Origin: Halapricum desulfuricans
GTDB taxonomy: Archaea > Halobacteriota > Halobacteria > Halobacteriales > Haloarculaceae
NCBI RefSeq assembly: GCF_017094525.1
Contig: NZ_CP064788.1
Coordinates: forward strand, 1,163,030-1,227,029
Reading direction: 5' to 3'
Length of the DNA stretch: 64,000 bases
The notes under the pieces are model-generated. The model saw nothing but the letters and a program-made list of their open reading frames with translations. It was not told where the DNA came from and did not search any database. Positions 1 through 8,604 of the stretch are shown here, in pieces. How positions within the stretch are numbered: the stretch's first letter is position 1; every line of letters begins with the position of its first letter. The position numbers were made by a program, and so were the translations under genes.

Positions 1-753
1 AGGGACAGAGCGGTACTCCCAGATGTGGCCGCCGTCGCGGGCGGGCTTGACGCGATCGACCTGTTCGAGCCCCTGCTTGACACACTCCCACCAGGCCGAT
101 TCGGAGTCGTAGCCGGCGGGGAACTCTTCGTAGAGCGCGTCGACGAAGTCGCTTCGTTTGGCCGATTCGAGGTCGCGCAGCAGCGCGAGCGCGGCCCCGA
201 CGGCTCGCCGTCGCCGCTCGATCAGTTCGTCGTCGTACCCGGGGACCTCGATCGCGTCGAGGTCGGCGATGTCCTCGCCGACGCGGCGGTCGTCGTCGAT
301 CGCCGTCTGTGAACTGTAGTCGATGCCGGAGCCGACGCCGTCGCCGAGTCGCTCGCGGGTCTGTGCGACCGCCCGGCGCGCGATCTCGTTGAAACGGTTC
401 GCCTCCACGCTCGAGAGTGCATCGGCGTTGTCGGCCACGGTGTCGTCCTCGACCCGGGCGACGTCCGGCGCGAGGTTCGTCCCCATGACCGTCGCGAGGT
501 CGCCGGGATCGGGCGGGTCGGCCTCGACCTCGCGGTCGATCGGCGGCGTTTCGACGTTCTCGAGATCCATCTCCTCGGCCCGCTCGGCGTAGGTGGCCAG
601 CAACGCGGCCCGCTCGTCGTCACCGTCGATCGCGAACCGGCGGCTGACGATCCACTCGAGGTACGCCTCTCGCGTTTCGAACCCGAGCAAGTCCGCCTCG
701 ACGGCCAGCCCGCGAGCGGTCGCTTCCGACACGTCCAACTCGAACGTGGGCAT
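1..753 (-). CDS. Conserved haloarchaeal protein, cut by the window edge
   Basis: The frame is open for 251 codons from an ATG at 753 to the first base of the window, so the C-terminus is missing. It begins MPTFELDVSEATARGLAVEA and continues with an acidic, mostly helical sequence. The first 40 residues resemble the helical starts of haloarchaeal proteins of unknown function that are often placed near DNA-binding genes; I recognise no catalytic motif. Composition is typical of the neighbours. The start is supported by the DxS-rich acidic N-terminus and by the lack of acidic coding character further upstream. Function is unknown. Confidence 0.75.
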   Translation of the reverse strand, partial: MPTFELDVSEATARGLAVEADLLGFETREAYLEWIVSRRFAIDGDDERAALLATYAERAEEMDLENVETPPIDREVEADPPDPGDLATVMGTNLAPDVARVEDDTVADNADALSSVEANRFNEIARRAVAQTRERLGDGVGSGIDYSSQTAIDDDRRVGEDIADLDAIEVPGYDDELIERRRRAVGAALALLRDLESAKRSDFVDALYEEFPAGYDSESAWWECVKQGLEQVDRVKPARDGGHIWEYRSVP

Positions 754-892
754 TCGATATCCGATACAGGTCTGGCGGTGATAAAACCACTTCCTCCGCG
801 CGACCGGTCTTACTCCCCGCCCTGCGTTTTCGAACTGATCAGCCGTCGCTGTGGCCGCAACTTCTTTCATCGCCTCCGACCCATCTACTGGT

Positions 893-1066
893 ATGGACGC
901 AGACGACCTCCTGAAAATCGTCCTCGCGCTCGTCGTCGTATGGCTCCTCCTGGAAATCGTCGGCGAGTTCCTCAACATCCTCGCCTGGTTGCTCGGGCCG
1001 TTTCAGCCGCTGCTCGCCCTGGTGATCGTCGTGTTGATCGTCCTGTGGCTGCTCGATCGCCTGTAG
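893..1066 (+). CDS. Small two-helix membrane protein (57 aa)
   Basis: An earlier in-frame ATG exists at 851, but the ATG at 893 is preferred: a TTCTTTCAT-like box sits about 28 bases upstream, the usual leaderless spacing, and MDADDLLK is a normal acidic start. Residues 6-25 and 34-55 are two long hydrophobic stretches separated by a short loop, and the protein ends LLDRL. Small two-helix proteins of this type are conserved in haloarchaea as DUF proteins without known function. Location in the cytoplasmic membrane is inferred from hydrophobicity alone. Confidence 0.75.
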   Translation: MDADDLLKIVLALVVVWLLLEIVGEFLNILAWLLGPFQPLLALVIVVLIVLWLLDRL

Positions 1067-1106
1067 GACCACGACGCTTATTCACGCCGGTCGCCAACTC
1101 GAACCC

Positions 1107-1607
1107 GTGTACAGTCTGAACGTCCCGCCGCCGTCGGCAGTGACGCGACTGGCAAGCGACCTCGCACGGGACGTACCGCGTGCGCGTGCCCGTCAGCGGG
1201 GCGAGCACACGCTGGTCTGCAAGCGACTCGGCGACGGCGACGGGGCTCGGCTGGCCGCGCGTGCCCGCGAAGCGCTCTCCGGTGTCGCGCCGTTCGAACT
1301 CCGGGTATCGGGAATCGATCTGTTCGAGACGCCGTCGTCCGGTCCCGGCCCCGTCATCTACCTCGACGTCGAGAGCCCGGGACTGCAGCGGCTCCACGAA
1401 CGACTCTGTGCGGCCTTCGATCCCGTCGCGGGGATCGAGGCCGACGGGTACACGCCACACGTGACGATCGCCCGCGGGGGTGAACTGACGAGCGCACGCC
1501 GGCTCGCACGCCGGGAGATCGACCCGATCCGGTGGACTGCCGATCGACTCTCAGTCTGGGACAGTCATCGGTCGGTGCCAGTCAGGGAGTTTTCGCTCCC
1601 GCTGTGA
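1107..1607 (+). CDS. 2'-5' RNA ligase-like (2H phosphoesterase) protein
   Basis: The protein has 166 residues and starts at GTG. It carries the two H-x-[TS]-x tetrapeptides that define the 2H phosphoesterase fold: HTLV near residue 34 and HVTI near residue 117. Members open or seal 2',5' or cyclic phosphodiester bonds in RNA or small nucleotides; the archaeal LigT/ThpR group acts on 2',3'-cyclic phosphate RNA ends. The spacing and length fit the family. The true substrate cannot be told from sequence. It converges with the protease gene, with only a 34-base gap that holds a repeat element. Confidence 0.85.
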   Translation: MYSLNVPPPSAVTRLASDLARDVPRARARQRGEHTLVCKRLGDGDGARLAARAREALSGVAPFELRVSGIDLFETPSSGPGPVIYLDVESPGLQRLHERLCAAFDPVAGIEADGYTPHVTIARGGELTSARRLARREIDPIRWTADRLSVWDSHRSVPVREFSLPL

Positions 1608-1640
1608 TAGTGACCGTTGTACCGATTTACCGGTACGATT
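1604..1640 (+). repeat. Dispersed element, copy A (TGATAGTGACCGTTGTACCG family)
   Basis: This short AT/GC mosaic begins at the stop codon of the 2H gene and fills the gap to the convergent protease stop. Its core ACCGTTGTACCGATTTACCG is found again, slightly changed, at 63946. The first half also forms the arms of the inverted repeat at 44151-44230. It includes stop triplets TGA, TAG and TGA in succession. It may act as a bidirectional terminator or be a mobile repeat; the sequence alone does not decide. Confidence 0.5.
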
Positions 1641-1641
1641 T

Positions 1642-2850
1642 TCAAAGCCGGTCTCGCTCGGCCGACAACGACTCGTCGGTCGGTTCGGACGGGACGGGCC
1701 GGCGGCCGACGCTACCGCCTTCCTTGATGATGTTGAGGGCCGTCAGCAGGTCCGAACGGGTGAGCAACCCGACGAACTCCCCGTCGTCGTAGACGAGCAA
1801 CCGCCCGATGTTGTTTCGCTGGAGGCGCTCCATCGCCTCCATGGCGCTGGCGGTCGGCCCGATGGTCTCCAGATCGGTCGTCATGATCTCCTCAACGCGG
1901 TAGGCTTCGCGTTCGATATCCCGCACTGCGCGGGCGTCTTCGAGCGTGACCAGCCCGACGATCTCGTCGTTGTGTTCGACCGGATAGCCGGTGTGTCGCT
2001 CGCGGAACATCTGCTCGACCAGCTCGGCGACGCTGTCCCCGGCGTCGACGGTCTGGACGCGATCGGCCGTCGTCATGATATCGCGGACCTCGAACCCTTC
2101 GAAGGCAGCTTTCATCATCGTCTGCTGGGCCTCGCCCGAGGCACCGAGATAGATGAAGAAGGCGATCGCGACCAGGAACAGGCTCCCCGGGCCGAACAGC
2201 CCGAACAGCCCCAGCAGGATCGCGAACACCTTGCCGACCTCCGCGGCGATCTTCGTCGCCCGGGCGTAGCCGCGAGTGCGCGCGAGCAGCGCGCGCAGGA
2301 CTCGTCCGCCGTCCATCGGAAAGCCGGGAAGCATGTTGAACACGGCCAGCGCGACGTTCATCAGCGCGAGATAGCCCAGCAGGAACTTCCCGGAAGCCAG
2401 CGCGACACTGCTGCTTGCGGGCACCGCCAGAAACGCCAGATAGGAGAGGACGCCGAGCGCGACGCTGACAATGGGGCCGGCGAGCGCGATGAGGAGTTCG
2501 TGACGCCAGTCTTCGGGCATCTCGTCGAGCTGTGCGATGCCGCCGAACAGCCACAGCGTGATCGAGGAGATCGGATAGCCGTACCGGATCGCGACCAGCG
2601 AGTGGCCGAGTTCGTGCAGGACGACACCGACGAAAAGCCCCGTCGCGGCCGCCAGACCGAGGACCCACCGAATCACGTCTCCTTCGAGGGGTTCGATCGG
2701 CAATCCGGCACCCCACACGTCGTTCAACACGGCGGCTGTCTCGCCGACCTGCACGCCGATGATCCAGGCGAAAAGCGGCAGGACGATCAGAAAGGTCAGA
2801 TCCAGCTGAATCGGGATCCCGAACGCGCTGCCGATCCGGAAACGTGGCAT
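1642..2850 (-). CDS. Site-2 protease family zinc metalloprotease with CBS domains
   Basis: This is a membrane-embedded M50 protease of 402 residues. The zinc site HELGH lies at residues 79-83 inside a hydrophobic segment, and the second motif NMLPGFPMDGGR at 172-183 supplies the third ligand, Asp180. About six membrane helices fill residues 15-230. Two CBS domains follow at about 245-400 and probably bind a nucleotide as a regulatory input. The start at 2850 (MPRFRIGSAF) matches family members; the longer open frame to 3036 is basic and unlike haloarchaeal coding sequence. The substrate is unknown. Confidence 0.9.
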   Translation of the reverse strand: MPRFRIGSAFGIPIQLDLTFLIVLPLFAWIIGVQVGETAAVLNDVWGAGLPIEPLEGDVIRWVLGLAAATGLFVGVVLHELGHSLVAIRYGYPISSITLWLFGGIAQLDEMPEDWRHELLIALAGPIVSVALGVLSYLAFLAVPASSSVALASGKFLLGYLALMNVALAVFNMLPGFPMDGGRVLRALLARTRGYARATKIAAEVGKVFAILLGLFGLFGPGSLFLVAIAFFIYLGASGEAQQTMMKAAFEGFEVRDIMTTADRVQTVDAGDSVAELVEQMFRERHTGYPVEHNDEIVGLVTLEDARAVRDIEREAYRVEEIMTTDLETIGPTASAMEAMERLQRNNIGRLLVYDDGEFVGLLTRSDLLTALNIIKEGGSVGRRPVPSEPTDESLSAERDRL

Positions 2851-3008
2851 ACCTGACTGTAGTCGGGGGAGCACCTTAAGCCCGGTTGCCCGTGCGCGCC
2901 GACAGGATATCCATCGAAAACCGTGAACTAGAATCATCGTTACAGATGAAAATACCACTATAGAAACTATTTTGGCACGGATGCTGCTAAAGCAGGTAGA
3001 GGCAACAT

Positions 3009-3650
3009 ATGTCAGAAACAGACGCGATCGATCCAAACGGCGAGCGCTGGGCCGACCCGAGCGCGCTTGGGCTGGCTCCGCTGGTGGGTATCAACCTCGC
3101 GTTCGCGGGGGACTTCCTGGGCTGGTGGGGATCGGGTGCGGCCCCGCTGATCGCGGTCGTCGGGTTCGTCGGCGGCCTGCTCCAGTTGCTGACCGGCGTG
3201 CTGTCGCTCAAGCGCGGCGACGCCGCCGGCGGGACGCTGATGGGAACGTTCGGGATGTTGTTCATGTGGGGTCCCGGCTTCATGCTCGTCGCGAACGAGA
3301 TCGGACTCGCGGGCGGGCTGAATCCCTTCTTCGGGACGTGGTCGCTGTTCCTGGGCGCGCTGCTCGGGATGTGGTCGCTGGCGCTGTTGCAGAAGCCGTG
3401 GTTCGAGTTCCTGATCGGGCCGCTGGGCTTTCTCGCGCTCGGGTCGGCCGGGATGCACGACCTTGGACTGCTCCCGGCCGTGATCCCCGGCATCGGCTTC
3501 CTCGCGCTGCTGGGCTGGGGGGCGTACATGCTGGCGCACGCGCTGGCCGCGGCGAGCGGGCTGTCGATCCCGCTGGGCCGGCCGGCGATGGAACTGTTCG
3601 TCGGTCGTTCGGAAGACGTCGCGCCGACGCAGGCCTCACGGAGCGATTGA
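3009..3650 (+). CDS. AceTr (GPR1/FUN34/YaaH) family transporter
   Basis: This 213-residue protein has six hydrophobic segments between residues 25 and 195 and a short acidic tail. Just before helix 1 lies DPSALGLAPL, a haloarchaeal version of the N-P-[AV]-P-[LF]-[GS] signature of this family. Helix 1 continues GINLAFAG. Characterised members carry acetate or succinate with protons, so this is likely an organic acid uptake or release protein in the cytoplasmic membrane. A weak Shine-Dalgarno-like GGTAGAGG precedes the ATG. Its start is only 158 bases from the divergent protease start. Confidence 0.85.
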   Translation: MSETDAIDPNGERWADPSALGLAPLVGINLAFAGDFLGWWGSGAAPLIAVVGFVGGLLQLLTGVLSLKRGDAAGGTLMGTFGMLFMWGPGFMLVANEIGLAGGLNPFFGTWSLFLGALLGMWSLALLQKPWFEFLIGPLGFLALGSAGMHDLGLLPAVIPGIGFLALLGWGAYMLAHALAAASGLSIPLGRPAMELFVGRSEDVAPTQASRSD

Positions 3651-3695
3651 CTGGACTGTGTTCGTCGTTCGATGGGGTCCCCGGTGGGGGACGCG

Positions 3696-4775
3696 TCACT
3701 CGGAGACGATCTCTTCGAGGACGATCCGGGTCGCCTCGTAGTCCTCGATGACGGCACCCCAGCCGCCGACTTCGACGGTTTCCGCGTCAGTTTCGATCGT
3801 GATCGTGGCCTGACCGCCCAGATAGAGGAAGGGGGCGTCTGTCCCCGCGGCTTCCAGACTCGGGTACGTGACGTCGACGATTTCGCCCTCGAAGGAGACG
3901 GTCGATCCGGATTCGACTTCGATGCCCTCGACAGTGACCGACACCGTCGCGCCGTCCTCGAGCAGCGGCCAGATGTCCCGGATACACTGGCGGATGTTGA
4001 CGTACGACCGCGGGAGCGAGTCGTCGCCGTCCTCGAGCAGCGGTTCCGTCGACTCCCAGAGTCCGGCCATGAAAAACCAGTGGAAGACGTACGCGTGGGT
4101 CCGGTCCTCCACGATGACCCCGTAGCGATTTGCGGAGAGGACGTGCGGGGCAAAGCACGTCGAGGTCCGATCGACGAGCGCGATGAACGGCATCGGGATC
4201 GACCGGTATCGCACCTGCGTTGCGACGTCGTTCAACGCGTCCTCCGAAGGGAGTGCCTCGTCGTCTTCGAGACACAGCGCGAGCTTGATGTGGACGCCGT
4301 TGTCGTGGGCCGCCTCGAGCGCCGGACGGAGACGCTCGTACTGCTCGCGGTCGGCGGCGACCTGGACCTGGTTTTCCGCCTCTCTGATTTTCGTCTCGGC
4401 TTTGTCCAGTACCGTGTCCATCCGCTTGACGAAACTCACCGTGTGTGTGTCCATCGTCGGTGCTTCCCACCGGTCTTCGATCTCATCGGCCGCCTGCTCG
4501 AACCGGTCCGCACGCTTGCGGAGATCATCGAGCACTGATTCGGGACTGTACGCCCTGGCGTGGAGACTGTCCTGCTCGTAGGTCTCGATGTACCCGTGTT
4601 TTTCGAGGTCCCGGAGGACGTCGTAGATCCGTGGATCGGGAACGTCGCTTTTCTCGGCGATGTCGGTCGCTGACGCCGAACCGAGCTCGAGGATCGTCAC
4701 GTACGCGTCGGCCTGATACGGGGAGAGACCGGCGTCCTCAAGTACTGTCGTCAGCGTCGAGGTTTCCATTGTCAT
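3696..4775 (-). CDS. TrmB family sugar-sensing transcriptional regulator
   Basis: A winged helix-turn-helix of the TrmB type covers residues 8-80 (LSPYQADAYV, then a recognition helix near DPRIYDVLRDLEKHG). A short coiled linker leads to the TrmB C-terminal sugar-binding region at about 110-359, rich in beta strands. Haloarchaeal TrmB controls glycolytic, gluconeogenic and sugar genes according to glucose level. The position beside an aldo/keto reductase and two GH13 enzymes suggests it controls this cluster. Two adjacent ATGs exist (4775 and 4769); I give the longer form. Orthology to the global TrmB rather than a local paralog is not proven. Confidence 0.88.
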   Translation of the reverse strand: MTMETSTLTTVLEDAGLSPYQADAYVTILELGSASATDIAEKSDVPDPRIYDVLRDLEKHGYIETYEQDSLHARAYSPESVLDDLRKRADRFEQAADEIEDRWEAPTMDTHTVSFVKRMDTVLDKAETKIREAENQVQVAADREQYERLRPALEAAHDNGVHIKLALCLEDDEALPSEDALNDVATQVRYRSIPMPFIALVDRTSTCFAPHVLSANRYGVIVEDRTHAYVFHWFFMAGLWESTEPLLEDGDDSLPRSYVNIRQCIRDIWPLLEDGATVSVTVEGIEVESGSTVSFEGEIVDVTYPSLEAAGTDAPFLYLGGQATITIETDAETVEVGGWGAVIEDYEATRIVLEEIVSE

Positions 4776-4830
4776 TTCGGTCGTGTGTCGCGCCTGTAAA
4801 CTGTCCGTTTCGATATCTGTTCGTGCGTCG

Positions 4831-5826
4831 TCATCGGTCTTTTTCAGGTTGTGGCCACTGCGGGAACTTCGGTTCGGCGATCCGCCGTACCTCTTCGTCG
4901 GTCAACTCGAGATCGACGGCGGCGACGTTCTCCTCGAGATGGTCGATCCGTCGGGGCCCGATGATCGGCGCGGTGACCACGTCCTGTTCGAGCAGCCACG
5001 CCAGGCTGACCTGCGCCGGCGTCGCGTCTCTCTCCTCGGCGATCGCCCGGATCTCCTCCAGCACGTCCCAGTTCTCCTCGGTGAACCGGTTGCGGGTGTA
5101 TTCGTCGGTCGCCGCCCGCAGGTCTTCGTCCGGGTCGGCGTCGCGCTCGTACTTGCCGGTGAGAAAACCGCCGGCCAGCGGCGACCACGGGATCACGCCG
5201 ATGTCCTCCTCGGCACAGATCGGAAGCAGGTTCGCTTCCTCGTGTCGATCGACGGCGTTGTACTCCGGCTGCATCGAGACGAACCGTTCGTAGCCCTCGA
5301 TGTCGGCAGTGTACAGCGCCTTCGAGAACTGCCAGCCGGCCATCGTCGAGGCACCGATATACCGGACGATCCCCTCGTCGACGAGGTGGGTCAGCGCCGA
5401 TAGCGTCTCCTCGATCGGCGTGTTCTCGTCCCAGCGGTGGATCTGATAGAGGTCGATGTAATCGACGCCGAGCCGGTCCAGACTGGCGTGGGCCTGATCG
5501 ATGATGTGCTTGCGCGAGAGCCCTTGTCCGTTGGGACCGTCGTGCATCTCCCCGAAGACCTTCGTCGCGATCACCAGCTCGTCTCGGCGATGGCTGGCGA
5601 TGGCCTCGCCGACGATTTCCTCGCTCTCACCTGTCGAGTAAACGTTCGCCGTGTCCAAAACGTTGATCCCCAGGTCGATCGCCCGGTCGATGATCTCGAA
5701 ACTCCGCTCGCGGTCGTCGATCATCCACTCGGCCTCGCTCCCGAAGTTCATACACCCGAGAGCCAGCCGGGACACTTCCAGTCCCGTCGATCCGAGTGTC
5801 GTATATGGTACCACGTCACTGTCCAT
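4831..5826 (-). CDS. Aldo/keto reductase
   Basis: This is a 331-residue TIM-barrel reductase with the family's catalytic tetrad Asp58 (VLDTANVY), Tyr63, Lys89 (ATKVFGE) and His130 (YQIHRWD). NADP(H) binding is expected from the C-terminal EENVAA region. It resembles the bacterial YajO/YhdN-type group. An in-frame ATG six bases upstream (5832) is an alternative start. It lies 55 bases upstream of the TrmB gene on the same strand, so the two may be co-transcribed. Its likely role here is reduction or oxidation of a sugar-derived aldehyde, an inference from context. Confidence 0.9.
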   Translation of the reverse strand: MDSDVVPYTTLGSTGLEVSRLALGCMNFGSEAEWMIDDRERSFEIIDRAIDLGINVLDTANVYSTGESEEIVGEAIASHRRDELVIATKVFGEMHDGPNGQGLSRKHIIDQAHASLDRLGVDYIDLYQIHRWDENTPIEETLSALTHLVDEGIVRYIGASTMAGWQFSKALYTADIEGYERFVSMQPEYNAVDRHEEANLLPICAEEDIGVIPWSPLAGGFLTGKYERDADPDEDLRAATDEYTRNRFTEENWDVLEEIRAIAEERDATPAQVSLAWLLEQDVVTAPIIGPRRIDHLEENVAAVDLELTDEEVRRIAEPKFPQWPQPEKDR

Positions 5827-5847
5827 GATCATATGTTTTAATCGACG

Positions 5848-5852
5848 TTGTA
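5848..5852. promoter_or_regulatory. TTGTA half-site ahead of the aldo/keto reductase
   Basis: Read on the minus strand this is TACAA followed by six bases and then TTAAA, a degenerate form of the TACAA-N6-TTGTA palindrome seen whole at 6052 and 8517. It lies about 22 bases before the reductase ATG. Only one half is intact, so binding is uncertain. Confidence 0.3.
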
Positions 5853-6051
5853 AAAATCTACTGCGAACGTACCGATCGAACGAGTTCCGAGAATGACACG
5901 ACTGTCGGAGCAGTGCTCGCAGGTTCGAGCGAGGCGCTCGTCGGTGCAGCGTTCGAAAGGGTGTGGTGGGGGGGGGGGGTGGGGTGGCCCGTGAGGGCAC
6001 CCCAGTAGAGAGAACGTCGTCACGGCGGGGTGCCCACGGGCTATCAGCATA

Positions 6052-6067
6052 TACAACCCTGATTGTA
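6052..6067. promoter_or_regulatory. Palindrome TACAA-N6-TTGTA (copy 1)
   Basis: The sequence TACAACCCTGATTGTA is a perfect 5-base inverted repeat with a 6-base spacer. It is identical in arms and spacing to the site at 8517-8532 next to the GH13 start. On the minus strand a T-rich box (GGTTTTTTAC) lies just before it, so it may overlap a promoter reading toward the aldo/keto reductase. It is a candidate operator for the local TrmB-type or another sugar regulator; no binding evidence is available. Confidence 0.5.
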
Positions 6068-6096
6068 AAAAACCGTTTCGATATCGGACGCGACGG

Positions 6097-8511
6097 CTAC
6101 GGCCGGCGCGTCCAGACGACGGCCTCGCCGTTGTCGAGCGCGACGCCGTCCAGGTCGGGCTCAACACCGGGCGCGGTCAGGGCAGGCTCCCAGTCCGAGT
6201 CGGGTATCGACTCGTCCAGCGCCGTCGGTTCGACGGTCGCTTCGGGGCCTTCCATGTTGCCCACGAACAGGATCTGTTCGTCACCGTCGGGCGATTCCCG
6301 GAAGCCGTAGTAGACGACCGTGCCGTCGACGGGATGGACGTAGTCGAAGACCTCCTCGCCGTCGACGTCGATATCCCCGCGGAGCCACGGCCGATCCTGG
6401 CGGAACTGTCGGACGCGATGGGTGAACTCGGCGCGGTCGTCGTCGAGCGTGTCCAGCCAGTGGGTGAGGTTCGCGAACTCGTTGACGTCGGCCATCCAGG
6501 CCTCGCCGAAGCGTTCGAGGTCCGCCGGCGTCACCGTCTCGCCGTCGAGGGGCGATCCCAGCGCCTCGATGGTCGCCGCCATGTCCGCCAGATCCCAGTC
6601 GGTGGCCTCGCCGACGTCGTGCAGGACGTGGACAAAGTGATCGAGGTCGTCACGCTCGTCGATCCCCATTCCTTTCAACCGGCCGAAGAACTGGCCGTCG
6701 TCGTACAGTTCGGCGGGGACGTGCCAATCGAGGAAGTTGTCCTCTTCGGCGACGACCTTGACGTTCCACTCGTCGTCGGTGTCGCGCATGAACGACCACG
6801 GCGCGTGGGCGTTGGCGTTGAGAAAGTCCATCGGGACGCCCGGCAGCAGGCAGTGCAACAGCATGTTCGTCGAGGGCTGGTCGTAGGCCTCGTCGATGAT
6901 CTCTGGGCCGTCATCCCCGAGGTAGGGGTTGATCGGGTCTTCCTCCCACCCCTTCGGTAGGGGCTGTTGAGTCCCTCGCCGGAGCGTGTCGTGGTTGGCG
7001 ACGCCGGTGATCCAGTTTTCCCCGAAGTCCGCGACCTCGAAGACGCGCCACCACTTGCTCGCCCAGAAGGTCAGCAGCGCGGGCTTGTTGTGCGCGAACG
7101 TGATCGGCGACCACTGGAAGCTGTGGGGGTGTTGTTGGATAAGTTCCCGGTAGGTCGAAGCCAGTTCCCAGTCCCCGCGGGGCCATGGTCGGCCGTCCTC
7201 GTAGATCATCCACGGCCGGTATTCGGTCCCGCCGACTTCCTGTGTGACTTCGTCCATCTCCGCGAGGAACTCGTCATCGTGGAACAGCTCGTCCGAGTCG
7301 GGATCGTAGTACTTGAAGTCCTGTGCGCCGTCGACGCGGATCCCGTCGGCACCGAAGTCCATCTTCCGGCGCTGTAGATCGAGCACGCTCGCCCGGACGA
7401 CCGGGTGCTGGTAGTCCAGTTCGAGGCCGTACATCCCCGGCCCCTCGATGAACCCCTCGTCGAGCAGCTCGTCGGCCCGGCCCTCGGCGTGGCCCAGCGC
7501 GATGTCGAAGACGATCCGGATCGGGTCGGGCAAGTTGTGACACGCGGCGATGAAATCGACCAGTTCGTGCGGTCGGCCCGTCTCCAGGATTGCGGGATTG
7601 GGGGCCGAGAACGCCCGGATGACGACGTCGTATCCCCAGTTGATCAGGTCGGGCTGTTCGGCGACGAGCTCGACCGTCTCGCCGCCATCGAGCGCGGCGC
7701 GATCGCCCTCGACCGACCAGAAGTCGTGGTTCTCGCGGTGTTCGGTGATCGGCTCGATCGGCATCAGCTGGATGGCGTCATAGCCCACGTGGATCCGCTC
7801 GCCAGCGTCCAGCTCCTCGCCGTCTCGGAGTTTCTCACCGATTTGCTCGTACCGGCGCGCGAGCCCGTCAAGTGAGCCGTTTTCGGTTGCCGTCCCGGGA
7901 TGAATCTCGACCATGCTCGTCGCCGGATCGACCCGGGGGAGCCCGTCGTCTTCGGTCGTGGGGATCGGCTCCCCGTCGGTGCCGAGAGCCTTGAAGTACT
8001 CCCGGTCGTCGCGCTCGGCGTCGAGCGCCTCGAGGTCGATCAACTCCGCCGGTCCGAACACGCCGAACGGCACCGAGTACGCCATCGGATCCTGAACGGT
8101 GTGCCACTCGCCGTCCTCGCGGTAGACGAGTTGGTAGAGCGAGCCGAACTGCTCGCGCGTCCCCGGAGCCATCCCCTCGACGACGGCCCAGTGATATTCG
8201 CCTTCCCGGTTGATGGGCAATCGACCCCGACGGACCTCGATCCGCTGTTGATCGACGCCGTCCTCGAAGACGCGGACGTCCTCTGTCGGCGTCAGCACCT
8301 CCAGATACACGTCCTCGCTGGGGACGCCGGCCTCGACGATCCCCGGCGTCCAGAACCCGATCTCGGTGCGACCGTCCTCGTAGTGTGCGCCCAGCCGGGT
8401 GACGATCTCTTTGGCCGCCTCGAAATCGTCCTCGTGGCGATCACGGCAGTCCCGATGCCACTCACAGAGCGCTTCCGTGGCGTCTTCCAGCAGGCTGACT
8501 TCGGTGCTCAT
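6097..8511 (-). CDS. GH13 family enzyme, glucosylglycerol hydrolase-like
   Basis: This is an 804-residue alpha-amylase superfamily enzyme. The catalytic residues are visible: nucleophile Asp394 in GIRVDGAQD, general acid Glu438 in MIYEDGRPW and the transition-state pair His507-Asp508 in VANHDTL. A long N-terminal region (1-230) precedes the barrel, and a beta domain ends the chain. Overall length and the WGYDVVI stretch recall proteins annotated as glucosylglycerol hydrolase, which degrade a compatible solute, but that substrate is my inference. The start at 8511 was chosen over 8577 because the upstream codons contain the promoter and palindrome. Confidence 0.8.
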   Translation of the reverse strand: MSTEVSLLEDATEALCEWHRDCRDRHEDDFEAAKEIVTRLGAHYEDGRTEIGFWTPGIVEAGVPSEDVYLEVLTPTEDVRVFEDGVDQQRIEVRRGRLPINREGEYHWAVVEGMAPGTREQFGSLYQLVYREDGEWHTVQDPMAYSVPFGVFGPAELIDLEALDAERDDREYFKALGTDGEPIPTTEDDGLPRVDPATSMVEIHPGTATENGSLDGLARRYEQIGEKLRDGEELDAGERIHVGYDAIQLMPIEPITEHRENHDFWSVEGDRAALDGGETVELVAEQPDLINWGYDVVIRAFSAPNPAILETGRPHELVDFIAACHNLPDPIRIVFDIALGHAEGRADELLDEGFIEGPGMYGLELDYQHPVVRASVLDLQRRKMDFGADGIRVDGAQDFKYYDPDSDELFHDDEFLAEMDEVTQEVGGTEYRPWMIYEDGRPWPRGDWELASTYRELIQQHPHSFQWSPITFAHNKPALLTFWASKWWRVFEVADFGENWITGVANHDTLRRGTQQPLPKGWEEDPINPYLGDDGPEIIDEAYDQPSTNMLLHCLLPGVPMDFLNANAHAPWSFMRDTDDEWNVKVVAEEDNFLDWHVPAELYDDGQFFGRLKGMGIDERDDLDHFVHVLHDVGEATDWDLADMAATIEALGSPLDGETVTPADLERFGEAWMADVNEFANLTHWLDTLDDDRAEFTHRVRQFRQDRPWLRGDIDVDGEEVFDYVHPVDGTVVYYGFRESPDGDEQILFVGNMEGPEATVEPTALDESIPDSDWEPALTAPGVEPDLDGVALDNGEAVVWTRRP

Positions 8512-8516
8512 GTTGG

Positions 8517-8532
8517 TACAACTCTTGTTGTA
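8517..8532. promoter_or_regulatory. Palindrome TACAA-N6-TTGTA (copy 2) at the GH13 start
   Basis: TACAACTCTTGTTGTA has the same arms and spacer length as the site at 6052. It lies 6-21 bases before the GH13 ATG. An ATTTTATG box at 8551-8558 on the minus strand would place transcription start near 8528, inside the palindrome. A protein bound there would block initiation, so repression is the simple reading. Confidence 0.55.
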
Positions 8533-8550
8533 CTCGATGTCGGCCACCAG

Positions 8551-8558
8551 CATAAAAT
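8551..8558 (-). promoter_or_regulatory. TATA-like box of the GH13 hydrolase gene
   Basis: ATTTTATG on the minus strand, about 44 bases before the chosen ATG at 8511. With normal archaeal spacing, initiation would fall within the palindrome and give a leader of about 17 bases. Confidence 0.45.
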
Positions 8559-8604
8559 CCGGGGGGCGACCTGTCACCTCGAATACGGTATGTCACCACA
8601 CCCG

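Larger units (their letters stand above)
5827..6096. other. Intergenic stretch with G12 run and hairpin
   Basis: This 270-base gap between the reductase start and the GH13 stop holds, from left to right, the TTGTA half-site, a run of 12 G at 5968-5979, a hairpin with 9-base arms GGGCACCCC (5995-6003) and GGGGTGCCC (6027-6035), and a full palindrome at 6052-6067. No convincing gene is seen. The hairpin could end the GH13 transcript. Confidence 0.6.

Noticed and set aside
1642..3036. The longer protease frame starting at 3036
   Set aside because: The additional 62 residues are basic and Cys-rich and overlap the divergent transporter's promoter; 2850 matches the family start.
5838..6050. A 70-codon minus-strand frame (MLIARGHPAVTTFS...) starting right after the palindrome at 6052
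   Set aside because: It has a proline run made by the G12 tract, few acidic residues and ends in the reductase leader. The placement after the operator is suggestive but the peptide is not haloarchaeal in character.
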